Positions 17,534-25,858 of a DNA stretch of 32,897 nucleotides are shown in pieces. Each line of letters opens with the position of its first letter. Position 1 is the stretch's first letter. A program made the position numbers and the translations under genes. Below the pieces are notes generated by a model that had not been told where the DNA came from, ran no database searches, and saw only the letters and a program-made list of their open reading frames with translations. This DNA is from Kiritimatiellia bacterium (lineage in GTDB: Bacteria > Verrucomicrobiota > Kiritimatiellia > RFP12 > UBA1067), in assembly GCA_028700415.1 (NCBI GenBank), contig JAQVSS010000013.1, positions 1 to 32,897 of the forward strand. Reading direction: 5' to 3'.

Positions 17534-18025
17534 TTACGCGCGCGCAGAAGCGATCTCTTCTGCCGAACGCAGCTTGTTGAGAGCGTCCACCGTTGCTTTG
17601 ACCACGTTCAGACGGTTCTTGCTGCCCAGCGATTTACCGATCGCGTCACGGACGCCGGCGGCCTCAAGCACGGGGCGCATCCCGCCACCGACGATCAGGC
17701 CCGTGCCGTCCGGAGCGGGCTTGAGCAGCACGCGTCCGCCGTCGCAGATCCCCGTCACCTCGTGCGGAATGGTCTTGCCCACGAGCTTGACACGCATCAT
17801 TTCCTTCTTCGCCGAGTCGCCGCCCTTGCGGATGGCATCGGCGACCTCGTTGGCCTTGCCGAACCCGAAGCCCACGCGGCCGTCGCGGTCACCCACGACC
17901 ACCACAGCACTGAAGCTGAACCGGCGGCCGCCTTTCACGACCTTGGCGCAACGGTTGACGAACACCACGCGCTCGTCGAACTCACTCTGCCCCTCATTGC
18001 GGGAGAATCTTGCCTCTGCGCTCAC
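17534..18025 (-). CDS. rpsE: 30S ribosomal protein S5
   Basis: 163 residues. The S5 N-terminal double-stranded-RNA-binding domain is clear ([29 protein letters not shown], then [13 protein letters not shown]), as is the C-terminal domain with [18 protein letters not shown]5 works in mRNA entry and translational fidelity. The start is a GTG whose GTGA overlaps the rplR stop, with GGAGG four bases upstream, so translation is probably coupled to rplR. Confidence 0.98.
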   Translation of the reverse strand: MSAEARFSRNEGQSEFDERVVFVNRCAKVVKGGRRFSFSAVVVVGDRDGRVGFGFGKANEVADAIRKGGDSAKKEMMRVKLVGKTIPHEVTGICDGGRVLLKPAPDGTGLIVGGGMRPVLEAAGVRDAIGKSLGSKNRLNVVKATVDALNKLRSAEEIASARA

Positions 18026-18402
18026 TTCGCCTCCTCTGCCTTTTCAGCGGCACGTTCCGAGATCTTCAGCCCTGCGGCCGTGGCCGCTTCCACGATCTGC
18101 TTCACGCGCCCGTGGAACTTGAAGCCGCCGCGGTCCACGACCACGATCGAGATACCCTTTTCCTTCGCCACGGAGGCGGCCTGCTCGCCGACCAGCTTGG
18201 CGGTTTCCAGATTGCAGGGCTTCGCCTCTTTCAAGGTGGAGGTCGAAGCCAGCGTGTTCATGGCGCTGTCGTCTATAAACTGCACATACATGTGCTTGTT
18301 TGAGATACAGATGGCCATGCGCGGACGCTCAGCCGTGCCATTGACGCGCTGACGCAGGCGCATATGACGGCGGGTGCGTTGTTCTTTACGATTAAAACTC
18401 AT
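18022..18402 (-). CDS. rplR: 50S ribosomal protein L18
   Basis: 126 residues. Landmarks: [21 protein letters not shown] at the N-terminus, the IDD(S) turn, and the C-terminal [24 protein letters not shown]18 binds 5S rRNA with L5 and anchors it in the central protuberance. Its stop overlaps the rpsE start by four bases. Confidence 0.97.
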   Translation of the reverse strand: MSFNRKEQRTRRHMRLRQRVNGTAERPRMAICISNKHMYVQFIDDSAMNTLASTSTLKEAKPCNLETAKLVGEQAASVAKEKGISIVVVDRGGFKFHGRVKQIVEAATAAGLKISERAAEKAEEAK

Positions 18403-18425
18403 GTTTTATCAGCTCCGTTCGGGCG

Positions 18426-18965
18426 TTACGCGACAGTCTTGCCCTGCTTGCGGCGGATCTGCTCGCCAACGTACTTGATACCCTTGCCCTTATAGGGCTC
18501 GGCCGGATAATAACTGCGGATACGGGCGGCAGCCTGACCAACGAGTTCCTTGCTGATCCCCTCTACCGTCAGGTTCAGGCCAGCCGGATCGACCGTGACC
18601 GTGATCCCGTCCGGGATGGGGTAATCCTTGGGCGAAGCGAACCCCAGCGAAAGGCTGAGTTTCTTGCCCTGCAGCACGGCCTTGAAGCCTGTGCCCTCAA
18701 TGTTCAGCGCCTTCTTGTAGCCCGTCGTCACGCCCTCGATCATGTTCTTGACCAGCGTGCGGCTCAGGCCGTGGCAGCTTTTCTGCATACGGGAATCATC
18801 CGCACGGGCAACAAGCACATTGCCGCCCTCGACTTTCACGTCGATCCCGTTCTGGAAAACGCGGCTCAACTCGCCCAGCTTGCCCTTGACCGTCACCGCG
18901 TTACCCTTGGCGGTCACCGTGACCCCCGCAGGAATCGCGACCGGTAATTTACCTATTCTCGACAT
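18426..18965 (-). CDS. rplF: 50S ribosomal protein L6
   Basis: 179 residues of normal length with the duplicated L6 fold: N-terminal MSRIGKLPVAIPAGV and the C-terminal signature PEPYKGKGIKYVGEQIRRKQGKT (here PAEPYKGKGIKY). L6 sits near the GTPase-associated centre. GAGAGGG lies about nine bases before the ATG; it follows rpsH by 13 bp. Confidence 0.98.
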   Translation of the reverse strand: MSRIGKLPVAIPAGVTVTAKGNAVTVKGKLGELSRVFQNGIDVKVEGGNVLVARADDSRMQKSCHGLSRTLVKNMIEGVTTGYKKALNIEGTGFKAVLQGKKLSLSLGFASPKDYPIPDGITVTVDPAGLNLTVEGISKELVGQAAARIRSYYPAEPYKGKGIKYVGEQIRRKQGKTVA

Positions 18966-18978
18966 CGTTGAAGCCCTC

Positions 18979-19371
18979 TCACCAGATTGTGCAGATTACT
19001 TCGCCGCCCAGCTTACGCTTGCGGGCTTCCTTGCCGCTCAGGATTCCGCCCGAGGTGCTCAGGACCGCGGTGCCCATACCTCCGAGCACTTTGGGAATGT
19101 CCTGCACACCGCAGAACTTGCGGAGGCCCGGCTTGCTCTCGCGGCGGAGGCCGCGGATCGCCGGTTCGGCAGCGTCGTTATACTTCAGTTCAATGCTCAG
19201 CACGCGGGGAACCGCGGTGGTCATCGTGAAGTCCGTGATGTAGCCTTCGGCCTTCATCACGCGGGCAATCTCACCCTTGATCCGGGAGCCCGGAATCTCG
19301 ACCGAGGGCAGCCCGGCTTTAAGCCCATTGCGAATGCGCAACAGCATGTCAGAAATCGGATCCGACGTCAT
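18979..19371 (-). CDS. rpsH: 30S ribosomal protein S8
   Basis: 130 residues. N-terminal DPISDMLLRIRNGLKAG and the C-terminal motif GGMGTAVLSTSGGILSGKEARK are diagnostic. S8 binds helix 21 of 16S rRNA and, in Escherichia coli, also represses the spc operon by binding its mRNA. Whether that control exists here is unknown; a hairpin between rplN and rplX is a possible site (see findings). Confidence 0.98.
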   Translation of the reverse strand: MTSDPISDMLLRIRNGLKAGLPSVEIPGSRIKGEIARVMKAEGYITDFTMTTAVPRVLSIELKYNDAAEPAIRGLRRESKPGLRKFCGVQDIPKVLGGMGTAVLSTSGGILSGKEARKRKLGGEVICTIW

Positions 19372-19380
19372 TGTTCTCTC

Positions 19381-19566
19381 CTACCAGCTTGCCTTGGTCA
19401 CACCCGGGATCATTCCGGACACAGCCAGCTCGCGGAAACAGATACGGCAGAGCTGGAACTTACGAAGGTACGCACGCGGACGCCCGCAACGGGTGCACCG
19501 GTAGTACTTGCGCGTGGAAAACTTCGGCGTGCGCTTGGCTTTCTCCATCAGACAGGTTTTTGCCAT
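19381..19566 (-). CDS. rpsN: 30S ribosomal protein S14, zinc-binding type
   Basis: A short (61-residue) S14 with two CxxC pairs (Cys24/Cys27 and Cys40/Cys43) that bind one zinc ion. This is the 'type Z' form, not the longer zinc-free form seen in Escherichia coli. GGAGG lies nine bases before the ATG. It lies between rplE and rpsH as in the standard spc order. Confidence 0.98.
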   Translation of the reverse strand: MAKTCLMEKAKRTPKFSTRKYYRCTRCGRPRAYLRKFQLCRICFRELAVSGMIPGVTKASW

Positions 19567-19580
19567 TGTGGAAATCCTCC

Positions 19581-20120
19581 TTATTTGCCGGCGAACGGCA
19601 TGCCCAAAATCGCGAGCAACTCGCGGGCGCCCTTGTTGTCTTTCGCCGACGTGACGAACGTGATGTCCATGCCGACATCGTTCCCTTGAACGCCCGTATC
19701 CACCATCTCCGGGAAGACCGTGTGTTCTTTCAAGCCCAGCGTATAGTTGCCCCGGCCGTCGAACCCGCGGTTGGGAACCCCGCGGAAGTCGCGGATACGC
19801 GGCAGCGCGCTGTTCACCAAACGGTCGTAAAACTCGAACATCCGCTCGCCGCGCAGAGTCACCTTCGCGCCGATCACCATGCCTTCGCGCAGCTTGAAGT
19901 TCGAGATGCTCTTACGGGCCTTGCACAGCACCGGCTTTTGGCCGGAAAGCTTGATCAGGTCGTCGATAATCCCCTTCTGCACGTCTTTTTCGACAATGCC
20001 GAAGCCCATGTTGATCACCACCTTCTGGAGGCGGGGAACCAACATCTTGTTTTTGACGCCGAGCTTCTCCTGAAGCTTCGCCGCCAGTTCCGTCGCGTAT
20101 TTCTCTTTAAGTCTGGCCAT
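19581..20120 (-). CDS. rplE: 50S ribosomal protein L5
   Basis: 179 residues. Landmarks: [15 protein letters not shown] near residue 28, [25 protein letters not shown], and [29 protein letters not shown]5 binds 5S rRNA and the P-site tRNA in the central protuberance. It begins 11 bp after the rplX stop. Confidence 0.98.
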   Translation of the reverse strand: MARLKEKYATELAAKLQEKLGVKNKMLVPRLQKVVINMGFGIVEKDVQKGIIDDLIKLSGQKPVLCKARKSISNFKLREGMVIGAKVTLRGERMFEFYDRLVNSALPRIRDFRGVPNRGFDGRGNYTLGLKEHTVFPEMVDTGVQGNDVGMDITFVTSAKDNKGARELLAILGMPFAGK

Positions 20121-20131
20121 CTCCGCTCCCC

Positions 20132-20449
20132 TTAGTCCAGGATCTTTCCCGACGCCTTGGATTTGCGCACCATCTTGTCGCCCTCGCGGACTCTGCTGAT
20201 GCGGACACCCTTCTTCTTGTCAGGGTCGTAGGGCATCAGGTTCGACAGACTGATCGGCGCCTCGCGCTCCACATAACCGCCGTTCGGGGCAGTCTGTGAA
20301 CGGCGGACAGCCTTCTTCACCATACGAAAACCCTGCACCACCGCCAAGCCCTTGTCGGCCATCACGCGGAGGACTTTGCCTGTCTTCCCGGCGGACTCGC
20401 CAGCGATGGCGATCACCGTATCATTCTTCTTGATTCTGGCAACACTCAT
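20132..20449 (-). CDS. rplX: 50S ribosomal protein L24
   Basis: 105 residues from the ATG at 20447–20449, which has AGGA eight bases upstream and gives the family N-terminus MSVARIKKNDTVIAIAG. The KOW-type loop GESAGKTGKVLRV and the later GGYVEREAPISLSNLM are typical of L24, an assembly initiator bound to 23S rRNA domain I. The frame is open for 68 more codons upstream, but that part covers an intergenic hairpin and the rplN end, and is not L24-like. Confidence 0.96.
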   Translation of the reverse strand: MSVARIKKNDTVIAIAGESAGKTGKVLRVMADKGLAVVQGFRMVKKAVRRSQTAPNGGYVEREAPISLSNLMPYDPDKKKGVRISRVREGDKMVRKSKASGKILD

Positions 20450-20463
20450 GTTTTTCCTGCCTC

Positions 20464-20518
20464 GTAACCGTTTTGACGGGTGCCTGCCGCGCGGCACGCT
20501 GCCCGTCATCGGCGTTAC
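20464..20518 (-). promoter_or_regulatory. RNA hairpin between rplN and rplX
   Basis: In the 83-bp rplN–rplX gap the minus-strand RNA can form three stacked 5-bp stems (GTAAC/GTTAC, GACGG/CCGTC, GTGCC/GGCAC). They are separated by an internal loop and a bulge and capped by an 8-nt loop. There is no T-run, so it is not a terminator. It may be an mRNA regulatory or processing element, or an inserted palindromic repeat. Confidence 0.5.
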
Positions 20519-20532
20519 GGTCGTTCGCCGGG

Positions 20533-20898
20533 TTAGACCACTTCCGGAGCCAGCGAAATGATTTTCATGTGGTTCATGTCGCGCAACTCGCGCGCCACAG
20601 GACCGAAGATGCGCGAGCCGACCGGGTTCAGCTTGTTGTCCACGATCACGCACGCATTCTGGTCAAAGCGGACATACGAGCCGTCGTCGCGGCGGATGGG
20701 CTGCCCCGTACGCACGATCACGGCCGTACAGACCTGCCCCTTCTTGACCGCGCCCGTAGGGGCCGCCTCCTTGATCGCCACGCGGATCTTATCGCCCAAA
20801 TGGGCGTACCGCTTGCGCTGTCCCAGGACGCGGAAACACATCGCGAGCTTCGCGCCGGTGTTGTCCGCAACCACCAATTCTGTCTGTTCCTGGATCAT
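20533..20898 (-). CDS. rplN: 50S ribosomal protein L14
   Basis: 121 residues. [26 protein letters not shown] and the later [26 protein letters not shown] are diagnostic. L14 lies at the subunit interface and contributes to bridges with the 30S. GGAGG is eight bases before the ATG, which directly follows the rpsQ stop. The following 83-bp gap is the longest but one in the cluster. Confidence 0.98.
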   Translation of the reverse strand: MIQEQTELVVADNTGAKLAMCFRVLGQRKRYAHLGDKIRVAIKEAAPTGAVKKGQVCTAVIVRTGQPIRRDDGSYVRFDQNACVIVDNKLNPVGSRIFGPVARELRDMNHMKIISLAPEVV

Positions 20899-21165
20899 CT
20901 ACTTTCCCTCCGGCTTCACGACGATGCGCCACCGTTTGGTCGCGCTCAGCGGGCGGGTCTCCATGATAGTGACCGTGTCGCCGACCTTGGCGGTGTTCGC
21001 CTCGTCGTGCGCGTGATACTTTTTGAACCGGCGGATGACCTTGCCGTACTTCGGGTGAAGCTCACGGCGCTCGCCCTGTACAATCACCGACTTCTCGCCG
21101 CTCTTGCTGACCACCTTGCCCTTACGGACTTTCCGGCTGCCGCGATTCTCTGCTGTCTCGGCCAT
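20899..21165 (-). CDS. rpsQ: 30S ribosomal protein S17
   Basis: 88 residues of OB-fold. The core reads [19 protein letters not shown], then [23 protein letters not shown] and [14 protein letters not shown], all family signatures. S17 is a primary 16S binder. The ATG abuts the rpmC stop (TAAATG), with GGGAGG eight bases upstream. Confidence 0.98.
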   Translation of the reverse strand: MAETAENRGSRKVRKGKVVSKSGEKSVIVQGERRELHPKYGKVIRRFKKYHAHDEANTAKVGDTVTIMETRPLSATKRWRIVVKPEGK

Positions 21166-21360
21166 TTACTTAGCCTCCCGTTGGGTTTGCACCGTCTTCA
21201 TACGGGCGATCTCATGACGCAACATACGCATGCGGACCGGTTTCTCAACCCCGGCGCCCGACCGGTGCTTGATCCGCATGTCGTTCAACTCCTGCGACAC
21301 TTCGCGAATCTTCGCCTCGAGTTCCGCCGCTCCAAGTTCTCTCAAGTCTCTTGCTTTCAT
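21166..21360 (-). CDS. rpmC: 50S ribosomal protein L29
   Basis: 64 residues, two helices: MKARDLRELGAAELEAKIREVSQEL and MRMLRHEIARMKTV. L29 lies at the polypeptide exit and helps dock trigger factor and SRP with L23. It starts 7 bp after the rplP stop. Confidence 0.96.
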   Translation of the reverse strand: MKARDLRELGAAELEAKIREVSQELNDMRIKHRSGAGVEKPVRMRMLRHEIARMKTVQTQREAK

Positions 21361-21367
21361 CGTTCCG

Positions 21368-21790
21368 CTAGACTCCCGTTACGTTGCGTGTGACGAGCTG
21401 TGTCCGGATGCCGAGCTTCGTGTCCGCCAAGCGCAGACACTCGCGGGCCACGGAATCGGGAACCCCGCCGATCTCGAACAGCAGCTTGCCGGGAAGAATC
21501 ACGGCGACCCACAGCTCGGGGTTGCCCTTTCCGCCGCCCATGCGCACTTCGATGGGCTTGCGGGTGACAGGCTTGTCCGGGAAGATGCGGATCCACAGTT
21601 TTCCTTTGCGCTTCATTTCGCGGTTGATGACCACACGGCAGGCTTCGATCTGCGTGTTGGTCAGCCAGCCGCGCTCCAGCGCCTTCAGGCCGAACTCGCC
21701 GTACGCAAGCTGCGCGCCTGACGTGGCGTGCCCCGCACGGTTCCCCTTCGATTGCTTGCGGTGTTTAACCCGCTTAGGCATTAGAGGCAT
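21368..21790 (-). CDS. rplP: 50S ribosomal protein L16
   Basis: 140 residues from the ATG at 21788–21790, which has GGAGGA seven bases upstream and gives the near-canonical start [13 protein letters not shown]. Landmarks: [27 protein letters not shown] and [19 protein letters not shown]16 organises the A-site of the peptidyl-transferase centre. The start overlaps the 3' end of rpsC by 17 bp, implying coupled translation. Confidence 0.97.
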   Translation of the reverse strand: MPLMPKRVKHRKQSKGNRAGHATSGAQLAYGEFGLKALERGWLTNTQIEACRVVINREMKRKGKLWIRIFPDKPVTRKPIEVRMGGGKGNPELWVAVILPGKLLFEIGGVPDSVARECLRLADTKLGIRTQLVTRNVTGV

Positions 21791-22451
21791 CTTTTCTCCT
21801 CCGCTGACCGCCGGTACGGACCGGCTGGAAATCATCCTTCTTACAGATCCAAACCTTGACGCCGATCAACCCCGCGGTGGTGTGCGCCTCGGCAAACCCG
21901 TAATCGATATTCGCGCGCAGCGTGTGCAGCGGGACTTTGCCCTGCCTACTCCACTCCACGCGGGAAATCTCCGCGCCGTTGATGCGTCCGCTGCAACGGA
22001 TTTTGATGCCGTCCACGCCCATGTCCATCGCAACCTTCTCGGCGCGTTTCATGGCGCGCTTCAGAGCCACGCGGCGTTCGACCTGCTGCGCGATGCTCTC
22101 CGCCACAAGCTGTGCATTCGCATCGGGATCGCGCACTTCGTGAATCTCGAGGTAGATCTCTTTGCCGGTCGTCTTCGACAAATCCTGACGGATCTTGTCA
22201 ACGTCCTGACCCTTTCGCCCGATCACGACGCCCGGACGGGCGGTGAACAGGTTGATCCGCACGCGGTTCGCGTAACGCTCGATCAGGATCTTCGTGATCG
22301 CTGCGCTCTCGAGGCGTTTCTTCACCAGCTCGCGGATCATCATGTCTTCCGACAACAGTTCGCCGAACTGCTTCTTGTTGGCAAACCAACGGCTACGCCA
22401 CTGCTTGTCAACCGCGATCCGGAACCCAACTGGATTTACTTTCTGTCCCAA
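21774..22451 (-). CDS. rpsC: 30S ribosomal protein S3
   Basis: 225 residues. [14 protein letters not shown] at the N-terminus, the KH-domain loop VVIGRKGQD, and the C-terminal [11 protein letters not shown] are diagnostic. S3 lines the mRNA entry channel and has helicase activity with S4 and S5. The start codon is TTG (22449–22451), with a strong AAGGAG seven bases upstream; no ATG lies nearby, and the TTG start reproduces the exact family N-terminus. The lysine- and arginine-rich tail overlaps the rplP start. Confidence 0.98.
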   Translation of the reverse strand: MGQKVNPVGFRIAVDKQWRSRWFANKKQFGELLSEDMMIRELVKKRLESAAITKILIERYANRVRINLFTARPGVVIGRKGQDVDKIRQDLSKTTGKEIYLEIHEVRDPDANAQLVAESIAQQVERRVALKRAMKRAEKVAMDMGVDGIKIRCSGRINGAEISRVEWSRQGKVPLHTLRANIDYGFAEAHTTAGLIGVKVWICKKDDFQPVRTGGQRRRKDASNA

Positions 22452-22480
22452 CGTCTTGCTCCTTTAAAAAGCCGCCGGCC

Positions 22481-22816
22481 TCACTGACCGTCGGTCAGGA
22501 CAACCTTGCAATGACAAAGCCTCTTGGCAATCGGGCTCGCGCTCCCTCGGGCGCGGGGCCAGAACCGGCGCATACGCGTGCCCTCGTCGAACACGCACAA
22601 GCTGACCTTGAGCGCGTCCACATCGAGGTTGGCGTTGTTCCGAGCGTTCGCCATCGCCGACTTGAGCGTCTTGCCCAGAATCAGCGCGGCTTTGCGCGGA
22701 CTGAATTCAACAACCTTCAGGGCGGCGGCCACGGGCAGCCCCTGGCACTTGCGGGCCAACGGGCGGCCTTTCTGGGCCGACATCCTGACGTTACGGGTAA
22801 TGGCAGTCACTTCCAT
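22481..22816 (-). CDS. rplV: 50S ribosomal protein L22
   Basis: 111 residues from the ATG at 22814–22816 (GGAG ten bases upstream). An in-frame TTG three codons earlier sits too close to that site. Landmarks: RNVRMSAQKGRPLARKCQGLPVAAAL, ANARNNANLDVDALKVSLCVFDEG and MRRFWPRARGSASPIAKRLCH. L22 lines the exit tunnel. The C-terminal part has an unusual number of cysteines for L22. Confidence 0.97.
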   Translation of the reverse strand: MEVTAITRNVRMSAQKGRPLARKCQGLPVAAALKVVEFSPRKAALILGKTLKSAMANARNNANLDVDALKVSLCVFDEGTRMRRFWPRARGSASPIAKRLCHCKVVLTDGQ

Positions 22817-22831
22817 GATTCTCAAACTCCG

Positions 22832-23113
22832 TTATTTCGCGACCGCTTTGTCCGTATGGACACCGTGCTGCTTGAACGTGCGCGTCGGCGCAAACTCGCC
22901 CAGGCGGTGCCCCACCATGTTCTCGGTGATGAAGATCGGAACATGCTGCTTGCCGTTGTGAATGGCAAACGTGTGACCGACAAAATCCGGCAGGATCATT
23001 GAACGGCGCGACCAGGTCTTGATCGGCTGCTTCCGGCCGGACGCATTCATTTTCTCGACTTTCTCGAGCAGGCTCTTCTCTACGTAAGGGCCTTTTTTAA
23101 TAGACCGTGCCAT
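22832..23113 (-). CDS. rpsS: 30S ribosomal protein S19
   Basis: 93 residues. [44 protein letters not shown] and [16 protein letters not shown] are the standard signatures. S19 sits in the 30S head near the A-site and forms a bridge to the 50S. It starts 3 bp after rplB, whose end carries the GGAG ribosome-binding site. Confidence 0.98.
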   Translation of the reverse strand: MARSIKKGPYVEKSLLEKVEKMNASGRKQPIKTWSRRSMILPDFVGHTFAIHNGKQHVPIFITENMVGHRLGEFAPTRTFKQHGVHTDKAVAK

Positions 23114-23116
23114 GCG

Positions 23117-23941
23117 TTACTTTCTCCGCTTCACAATATACCTGCTGCTCGTCTTACGGCGGTTGCGCGTCTTTCCGCCCTTCGAGAGCTTGCCCCAAGG
23201 CGAACGGGGGTGACTGCCGCCAGACGTGCGGCCCTCACCGCCACCCATCGGATGGTCAACCGGATTCATCGCCACACCGCGCACCGTCGGGCGGATGCCC
23301 ATCCAGCGCTTGCGGCCGGCCTTGCCCAGCTTGATGCTGCTCCAGTCCGCGTTGCCCACCTGACCGACCGTCGCCATGCAGCGGGCGTTGATCAGGCGGA
23401 TTTCGCCGGACGGGAGGCGCAGCGTCACGAAATCGCCGTCGCGAGCCATCACCTGGCAACTGTTGCCCGCCGAACGGCACAACTTGCCGCCCTGGCCGGG
23501 AACCAGCTCGATATTGTGGACGAAGAGCCCCAGCGGGATCTGCGCCAGCGGCAACGCGTTGCCGACACTCGGCTCGGCCTCGGTCCCCGCCATCACCGCG
23601 TCATTCACCTTGAGCCCGGCGGGAGCAAGGATATAACGCTTTTCGCCGTCCACGTATTTCAGCAAAGCAAGGTTGGCGGAACGGTTCGGATCGTAGGCGA
23701 TCGCCTCGACCCGGGCAGGGATGCCGATCTTATCGCGACGGAAGTCCACGATACGGTAACGGCGTTTCACACCACCGCCGCGGTGACGCGTCGTGATGCG
23801 GCCCTGATTGTTGCGCCCGGCATTGCTCTTGCGCGCCTCGGTCAGCCTGCGAAGAGGCTTAACCTCGGTAATTTCTTCGAAGGTCGGTGCAACGCGGTGT
23901 CGCAGCCCTTCGCTTCTCGGTTTGAATGTCTTAAGCCCCAT
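23117..23941 (-). CDS. rplB: 50S ribosomal protein L2
   Basis: 274 residues of normal length. Landmarks: N-terminal [37 protein letters not shown], and the C-terminal [16 protein letters not shown] with [19 protein letters not shown]. The conserved His in [11 protein letters not shown] lies near the peptidyl-transferase centre. It follows rplW by 24 bp, within standard S10 order. Confidence 0.99.
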   Translation of the reverse strand: MGLKTFKPRSEGLRHRVAPTFEEITEVKPLRRLTEARKSNAGRNNQGRITTRHRGGGVKRRYRIVDFRRDKIGIPARVEAIAYDPNRSANLALLKYVDGEKRYILAPAGLKVNDAVMAGTEAEPSVGNALPLAQIPLGLFVHNIELVPGQGGKLCRSAGNSCQVMARDGDFVTLRLPSGEIRLINARCMATVGQVGNADWSSIKLGKAGRKRWMGIRPTVRGVAMNPVDHPMGGGEGRTSGGSHPRSPWGKLSKGGKTRNRRKTSSRYIVKRRK

Positions 23942-23965
23942 GGCCTCTTATCCTCTCCGGCGGCG

Positions 23966-24244
23966 TTAGATGGTCTCGATGCGCTCGCCCGCCTTCACCG
24001 TCACGATCGCGCGCTTCCAACTGGAATCGCGGACCACGCGGCGATTGCGCAGCGTCCGCAACGCGCCCTTGTAATTCTGGGTCCTGACCGCCAGCACATG
24101 CACGCCAAACTGTTCTTCGACGGCTTTCCTGATCTCGATTTTGTTCGCCTTGGGAGCGACCTCGAGAATGTACTGGTTTTCGCAGGCAAGCTTTGTGCCC
24201 TTTTCCGTGATCTGAACCTTACGGACAATTCCGGCGTGCTTCAT
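23966..24244 (-). CDS. rplW: 50S ribosomal protein L23
   Basis: 92 residues. VRKVQITEKGTKLACENQYILEVAPKANKIEIRKAVEEQFGV is the L23 core. It forms the docking site for trigger factor and SRP at the tunnel exit. The ATG overlaps the rplD stop (ATGA), so translation is coupled. Confidence 0.96.
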   Translation of the reverse strand: MKHAGIVRKVQITEKGTKLACENQYILEVAPKANKIEIRKAVEEQFGVHVLAVRTQNYKGALRTLRNRRVVRDSSWKRAIVTVKAGERIETI

Positions 24245-24888
24245 GCGCCCACCTCCGTCTTCCTCTTCCTCATGCGCGCCGTCAACGCCGCAAAACCCGC
24301 CTGCGTGGCGACCAGCGTGCGATACAAAAGAAGAGAATATACATCAACTTCCTCTGCGCTGACAACCTCAACCTTCTGCAGATTGCGGCCCGCCAGCATC
24401 ACCGCCTCCTCGTACTGATCCAAAACGATCAGCGCCGAGCGGTCTGCGCCCAGCTTTTTCAGCAGCGCCGTCAGCAGCTTGGTCTTGGGCTCGGCAAGGT
24501 CGAACTTCTCGATCACCGCCACCTGCCCGCCCGCGATCTTGTCGCTCAGCGCGCGGGTGAACGCGAGCTGCTGCACCTTGCGGTTGATTTTCTGGGAATA
24601 ATCGCGCGGCTTGGGCCCGAAGGCCACAGCGCCGCCGCGCCAGACCGGGCTCTGACGCAGACCCGCGCGGGCCCGCCCAGTCCCCTTTTGGCGCCAGGGC
24701 TTCTTGTTGCTGCCCGCGACTTCCCCCTTGCTCAGGGTCGAGGCCGTGCCGGCGCGGAAGGCGTTTTGAATCGCCACCACCACGTCCTTCACCGCCTGCT
24801 CACCCTTGTCAAGCACCAGGAGCTCATCCGCAACGGTCATCTCGCCTGCGGCATCCCCGGCCGGATTAAAAACCTTGATCGTGCTCAT
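24241..24888 (-). CDS. rplD: 50S ribosomal protein L4
   Basis: 215 residues. The extended loop carries the family motif [30 protein letters not shown]; the remainder reads as the Rossmann-like L4 core (LALSDKI-type helix, here [12 protein letters not shown]). In Escherichia coli L4 represses the S10 operon by acting on its leader, but no separate S10 leader exists here because rpsJ follows fusA directly. GGAGA is six bases before the ATG. Confidence 0.97.
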   Translation of the reverse strand: MSTIKVFNPAGDAAGEMTVADELLVLDKGEQAVKDVVVAIQNAFRAGTASTLSKGEVAGSNKKPWRQKGTGRARAGLRQSPVWRGGAVAFGPKPRDYSQKINRKVQQLAFTRALSDKIAGGQVAVIEKFDLAEPKTKLLTALLKKLGADRSALIVLDQYEEAVMLAGRNLQKVEVVSAEEVDVYSLLLYRTLVATQAGFAALTARMRKRKTEVGA

Positions 24889-24902
24889 CGGTTCTCCAAC
24901 CC

Positions 24903-25529
24903 CTATTTCTTCAGGGCTTTCCTGATAATGACTACGCCACCCTTTGGCCCCGGCACCGAGCCGGCCACCAGCAGCAGGTTGTCTTCGCCGCGCACCTGCA
25001 CCACGGTCAGGTTCCGCCCCTTGCGGTTGACGTTACCCATGTGGCCCGGCATGCGCTTGCCTTTCTCAACCCAGCCCGGAAGATCGCGCGCACCGATCGA
25101 GCCGATGCGGCGTTTCGAGTGGCCACCGTGCGTCATCGGGCCACCAGCCATGCCGTAGCGGCGCACAACGCCCGCAAAACCGCGGCCTTTGGTGATCCCC
25201 GAAACGTCGACGTATTTCACGCCGTCAAACATGCCGACCGTCACCGCGTCGCCCGCCTTGACCGCTTCGCCCTCGTCCAGCGCGAACTCCTTGGTCACCT
25301 TGCAGGGTTTGACCCCGGCCTTTTCGAAGTGCTTCACCTGCGCCTTACTCAGGCGCGAAGGTTTCTGCTCATCGAACCCGAGCTGCGCGGCGCTGTATCC
25401 GTCGGTCTCAGGCACCTTCACCTGAACCACCGGACAGGGGCCCGCCTCAATCACGGTCACCGCAATCCGACGCCCCTGGTCATCAAAGACCTGCGTCATC
25501 CCAACTTTTCTGCCAATCAAGCCTTCCAT
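24903..25529 (-). CDS. rplC: 50S ribosomal protein L3
   Basis: 208 residues. MEGLIGRKVGMTQVFDDQGRRIAVTVIEAGPCPV at the N-terminus and HGGHSKRRIGSIGARDLPGWVEKGKRMPGHMGN are diagnostic. L3 reaches the peptidyl-transferase centre. The glutamine methylated by PrmB in Escherichia coli (SIGQ) appears as Ala here (SIGA), so that modification is not expected. AAGGAAGG precedes the ATG. Confidence 0.98.
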   Translation of the reverse strand: MEGLIGRKVGMTQVFDDQGRRIAVTVIEAGPCPVVQVKVPETDGYSAAQLGFDEQKPSRLSKAQVKHFEKAGVKPCKVTKEFALDEGEAVKAGDAVTVGMFDGVKYVDVSGITKGRGFAGVVRRYGMAGGPMTHGGHSKRRIGSIGARDLPGWVEKGKRMPGHMGNVNRKGRNLTVVQVRGEDNLLLVAGSVPGPKGGVVIIRKALKK

Positions 25530-25542
25530 GGTGTCACCTTCC

Positions 25543-25851
25543 TTAGATTCGAATTGTGATATCCACGCCAGCAGGCAGATTCAACTTCTTGAGTTCATCG
25601 ACGGTTTTCGCCGTCGGCCCCACAATATCCAGCAGCCGTTTGTGCGTGCGCATCTCGAACTGGTCCATGGACTTCTTGTCCACGTGCGGGCTGCGGTTGA
25701 CCGTGAAACGCTCAATCCTCGTCGGAAGAGGAATGGGTCCCACGACCTGAGCCCCGGTGCCGCGGGCCGTGTCGATGATGTCGCTCACCGCCTGATCCAG
25801 CACCCTGTGATCGTACGCTTGCAAACGAATGCGTATACGCTGACTTTGCAT
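25543..25851 (-). CDS. rpsJ: 30S ribosomal protein S10
   Basis: 102 residues. [42 protein letters not shown] and [12 protein letters not shown] match S10 throughout. S10 is a 30S head protein and, as NusE, a partner of NusB and NusG in antitermination. The gene follows fusA by only 7 bp; its Shine-Dalgarno is weak, so coupling with fusA is likely. No tuf gene intervenes. Confidence 0.98.
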   Translation of the reverse strand: MQSQRIRIRLQAYDHRVLDQAVSDIIDTARGTGAQVVGPIPLPTRIERFTVNRSPHVDKKSMDQFEMRTHKRLLDIVGPTAKTVDELKKLNLPAGVDITIRI

Positions 25852-25858
25852 TCTAACG

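Noticed and set aside
20450-20653. N-terminal extension of L24 by 68 codons
   Set aside because: The extension reads through the rplN 3' end and the intergenic hairpin; the internal ATG has a Shine-Dalgarno and matches the family N-terminus.
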